A DNA stretch of 13,552 nucleotides from the NCBI GenBank assembly GCA_964441535.1, contig CAYTXQ010000021.1:1-13552 (forward strand), read 5' to 3'. A program made the position numbers and the translations under genes. This document shows, piece by piece, positions 12,755 to 13,552 of this stretch. Below the pieces are notes generated by a model. That model worked only from the letters and a program-made list of their open reading frames with translations, was not told the DNA's origin and ran no database searches. Source of the DNA: CAYNLX01 sp964441535. Lineage in GTDB: Bacteria > Bacillota_I > Bacilli_A > RF39 > UBA660. Numbering within the stretch: position 1 is the stretch's first letter; each line of letters opens with the position of its first letter.

Positions 12755-13552
12755 ATGAAACTTAAAAAAATAGACGTTAAAAAAACAAAAGAAAAAGTTA
12801 TAAACAAAGTAAAGGATACTAAAAATAAATTAAAACAAGATAAGAAAAAAACTCATACATATATTCTTATAGGATTAATGGGACTTTTAATAACAACCTT
12901 TACTCTATTCATAATATTTATGTTATTTATAATAATATCTTCTCCGGATTTCAGTTCAGATAAATTATATGAAAAAGAATCATCTATAATATATGATAAA
13001 GCCGGTAATGAATTTGCAAGACTAGGGGTTGAAAATAGAGAAATAGTTTCTTATGAAGATTTACCTCAAGTACTAGTTGATGCTGTAGTAGCAACTGAAG
13101 ATTCAAGATTCTTTCAACATAATGGATTTGATATAGCAAGATTTATTAAAGCCAGTTTTGGTCAATTAAGAGGTAATTCAGGAGCTGGAGGAGCCTCAAC
13201 TCTTTCAATGCAAGTAGTCAAGAATACTTTTACTAGTACTAAAGTTAGTATTACACGTAAATTTACTGACATATATATGTCTATATTTAAAATAGAAAAG
13301 AATTATACTAAAGAAGAAATTATTGAATTTTATGTTAATGCTCCATTCTTAGGAAATTCATCATATGGAGTTGAACAAGCCTCACAAACTTATTTTGGTA
13401 AATCAGTTAAAGATCTGACTTTATCTGAAGCTGCTTTAATAGCAGGATTATTTCAAGCACCAGATGCATACAATCCTTTTAAAAATCCAGAAATTGCCAC
13501 TAAAAGAAGAGCAACCGTTTTAAATTTGATGCATATTCATGGATATATAACT
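12755..13552 (+). CDS. ponA: class A penicillin-binding protein (PBP1A), 5' part, cut by window edge
   Basis: The first 266 residues of a bifunctional peptidoglycan glycosyltransferase/transpeptidase. A Lys-rich cytoplasmic tail (1-34) is followed by one transmembrane anchor (about 35-62). The GT51 domain then starts, with ATEDSRFFQHNG (113-124; catalytic Glu115) and GGASTLSMQVVKN (145-157). RKFTDIYMS (168-176) is followed by IEFYVNAPFLGNSSYGVEQA and the LSEAALIAG block (223-231). In the RKxxE motif the conserved Glu is Asp172. The transpeptidase domain lies beyond the window. The ATG at 12755 has AAGGAG 7 nt upstream, inside the end of recU. The cytoplasmic tail has no arginine. Confidence 0.93.
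   Translation, partial: MKLKKIDVKKTKEKVINKVKDTKNKLKQDKKKTHTYILIGLMGLLITTFTLFIIFMLFIIISSPDFSSDKLYEKESSIIYDKAGNEFARLGVENREIVSYEDLPQVLVDAVVATEDSRFFQHNGFDIARFIKASFGQLRGNSGAGGASTLSMQVVKNTFTSTKVSITRKFTDIYMSIFKIEKNYTKEEIIEFYVNAPFLGNSSYGVEQASQTYFGKSVKDLTLSEAALIAGLFQAPDAYNPFKNPEIATKRRATVLNLMHIHGYIT

Noticed and set aside
1..13552. SRP RNA, tRNA, riboswitch, CRISPR array, insertion sequence or prophage
   Set aside because: No cloverleaf, no recognisable SRP Alu/S-domain motif, no long structured leader, no spaced repeats and no transposase or integrase were seen.
1..13552. Genetic code 4 (TGA as Trp)
   Set aside because: All conserved genes are full length under the standard code, and the Trp codons checked in recA, ftsY, pgsA, rodZ, the rluA-family gene and the orphan are TGG.

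Overview
The window is a very A+T-rich stretch of a Bacilli-type Firmicute chromosome. The evidence is the gene set (RNase J, RNase Y, GpsB, RecU, YlxM, a CotD-type spore coat protein, class-B-like RNase P RNA), purine-rich Shine-Dalgarno sites before nearly every gene, and textbook sigma-A promoters. All Trp codons I checked are TGG, so the standard code holds. None of the 14 complete genes stops with TGA (11 TAA, 3 TAG). Tight spacing and terminators that overlap stop codons suggest a compact genome. A host-associated, uncultured member of the Bacilli/Mollicutes-related branch is plausible, but that is inference.

Left part (1-4440). The likely 3' end of a + strand gene meets a minus-strand cotD-like gene at a shared hairpin. 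The cotD-like gene has a sigma-K-like promoter. Next comes a minus-strand operon transcribed as ftsY - ylxM - P-loop (deoxy)nucleotide kinase-like gene - ffh - rluA family gene. Gaps are 1, 1, 16 and 10 nt. This is the protein-targeting (SRP) operon with an extra kinase and a pseudouridine synthase.

Middle (4441-8900). rnjA (RNase J) runs rightwards from a promoter that interdigitates with the SRP-operon promoter. It is followed by an unrecognised 324-residue helical protein on the minus strand, then rny (RNase Y). The two main Firmicute mRNA-decay nucleases therefore flank one orphan gene.

Right-centre (8870-11940, minus strand). The order in transcription is gpsB, rnpB, rodZ-like, pgsA, a terminator, then recA with its own promoter and a LexA/SOS-type box, then rny with its own promoter. 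rodZ(ymfM)-pgsA-recA-rny is a known Firmicute order, here without cinA. gpsB-rnpB is also a known pair. No terminator separates rnpB from rodZ, so a catalytic RNA seems to sit inside a cell-envelope mRNA.

Right end (11940-13552). A 260-nt divergent region holds a perfect sigma-A promoter for gpsB, an unexplained minus-strand terminator with a possible 30-codon AUU-start ORF, and 10-bp-phased repeats. It is followed by recU and ponA (class A PBP, cut by the window edge).

Together the genes cover membrane protein targeting, RNA decay and processing, phospholipid synthesis, cell-wall growth and division, and recombination. I saw no mobile element, CRISPR array, tRNA or obvious new multi-gene system. 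The most interesting leads are the small transcription unit between recU and gpsB, the gpsB-rnpB-rodZ arrangement, and the kinase inserted in the SRP operon.
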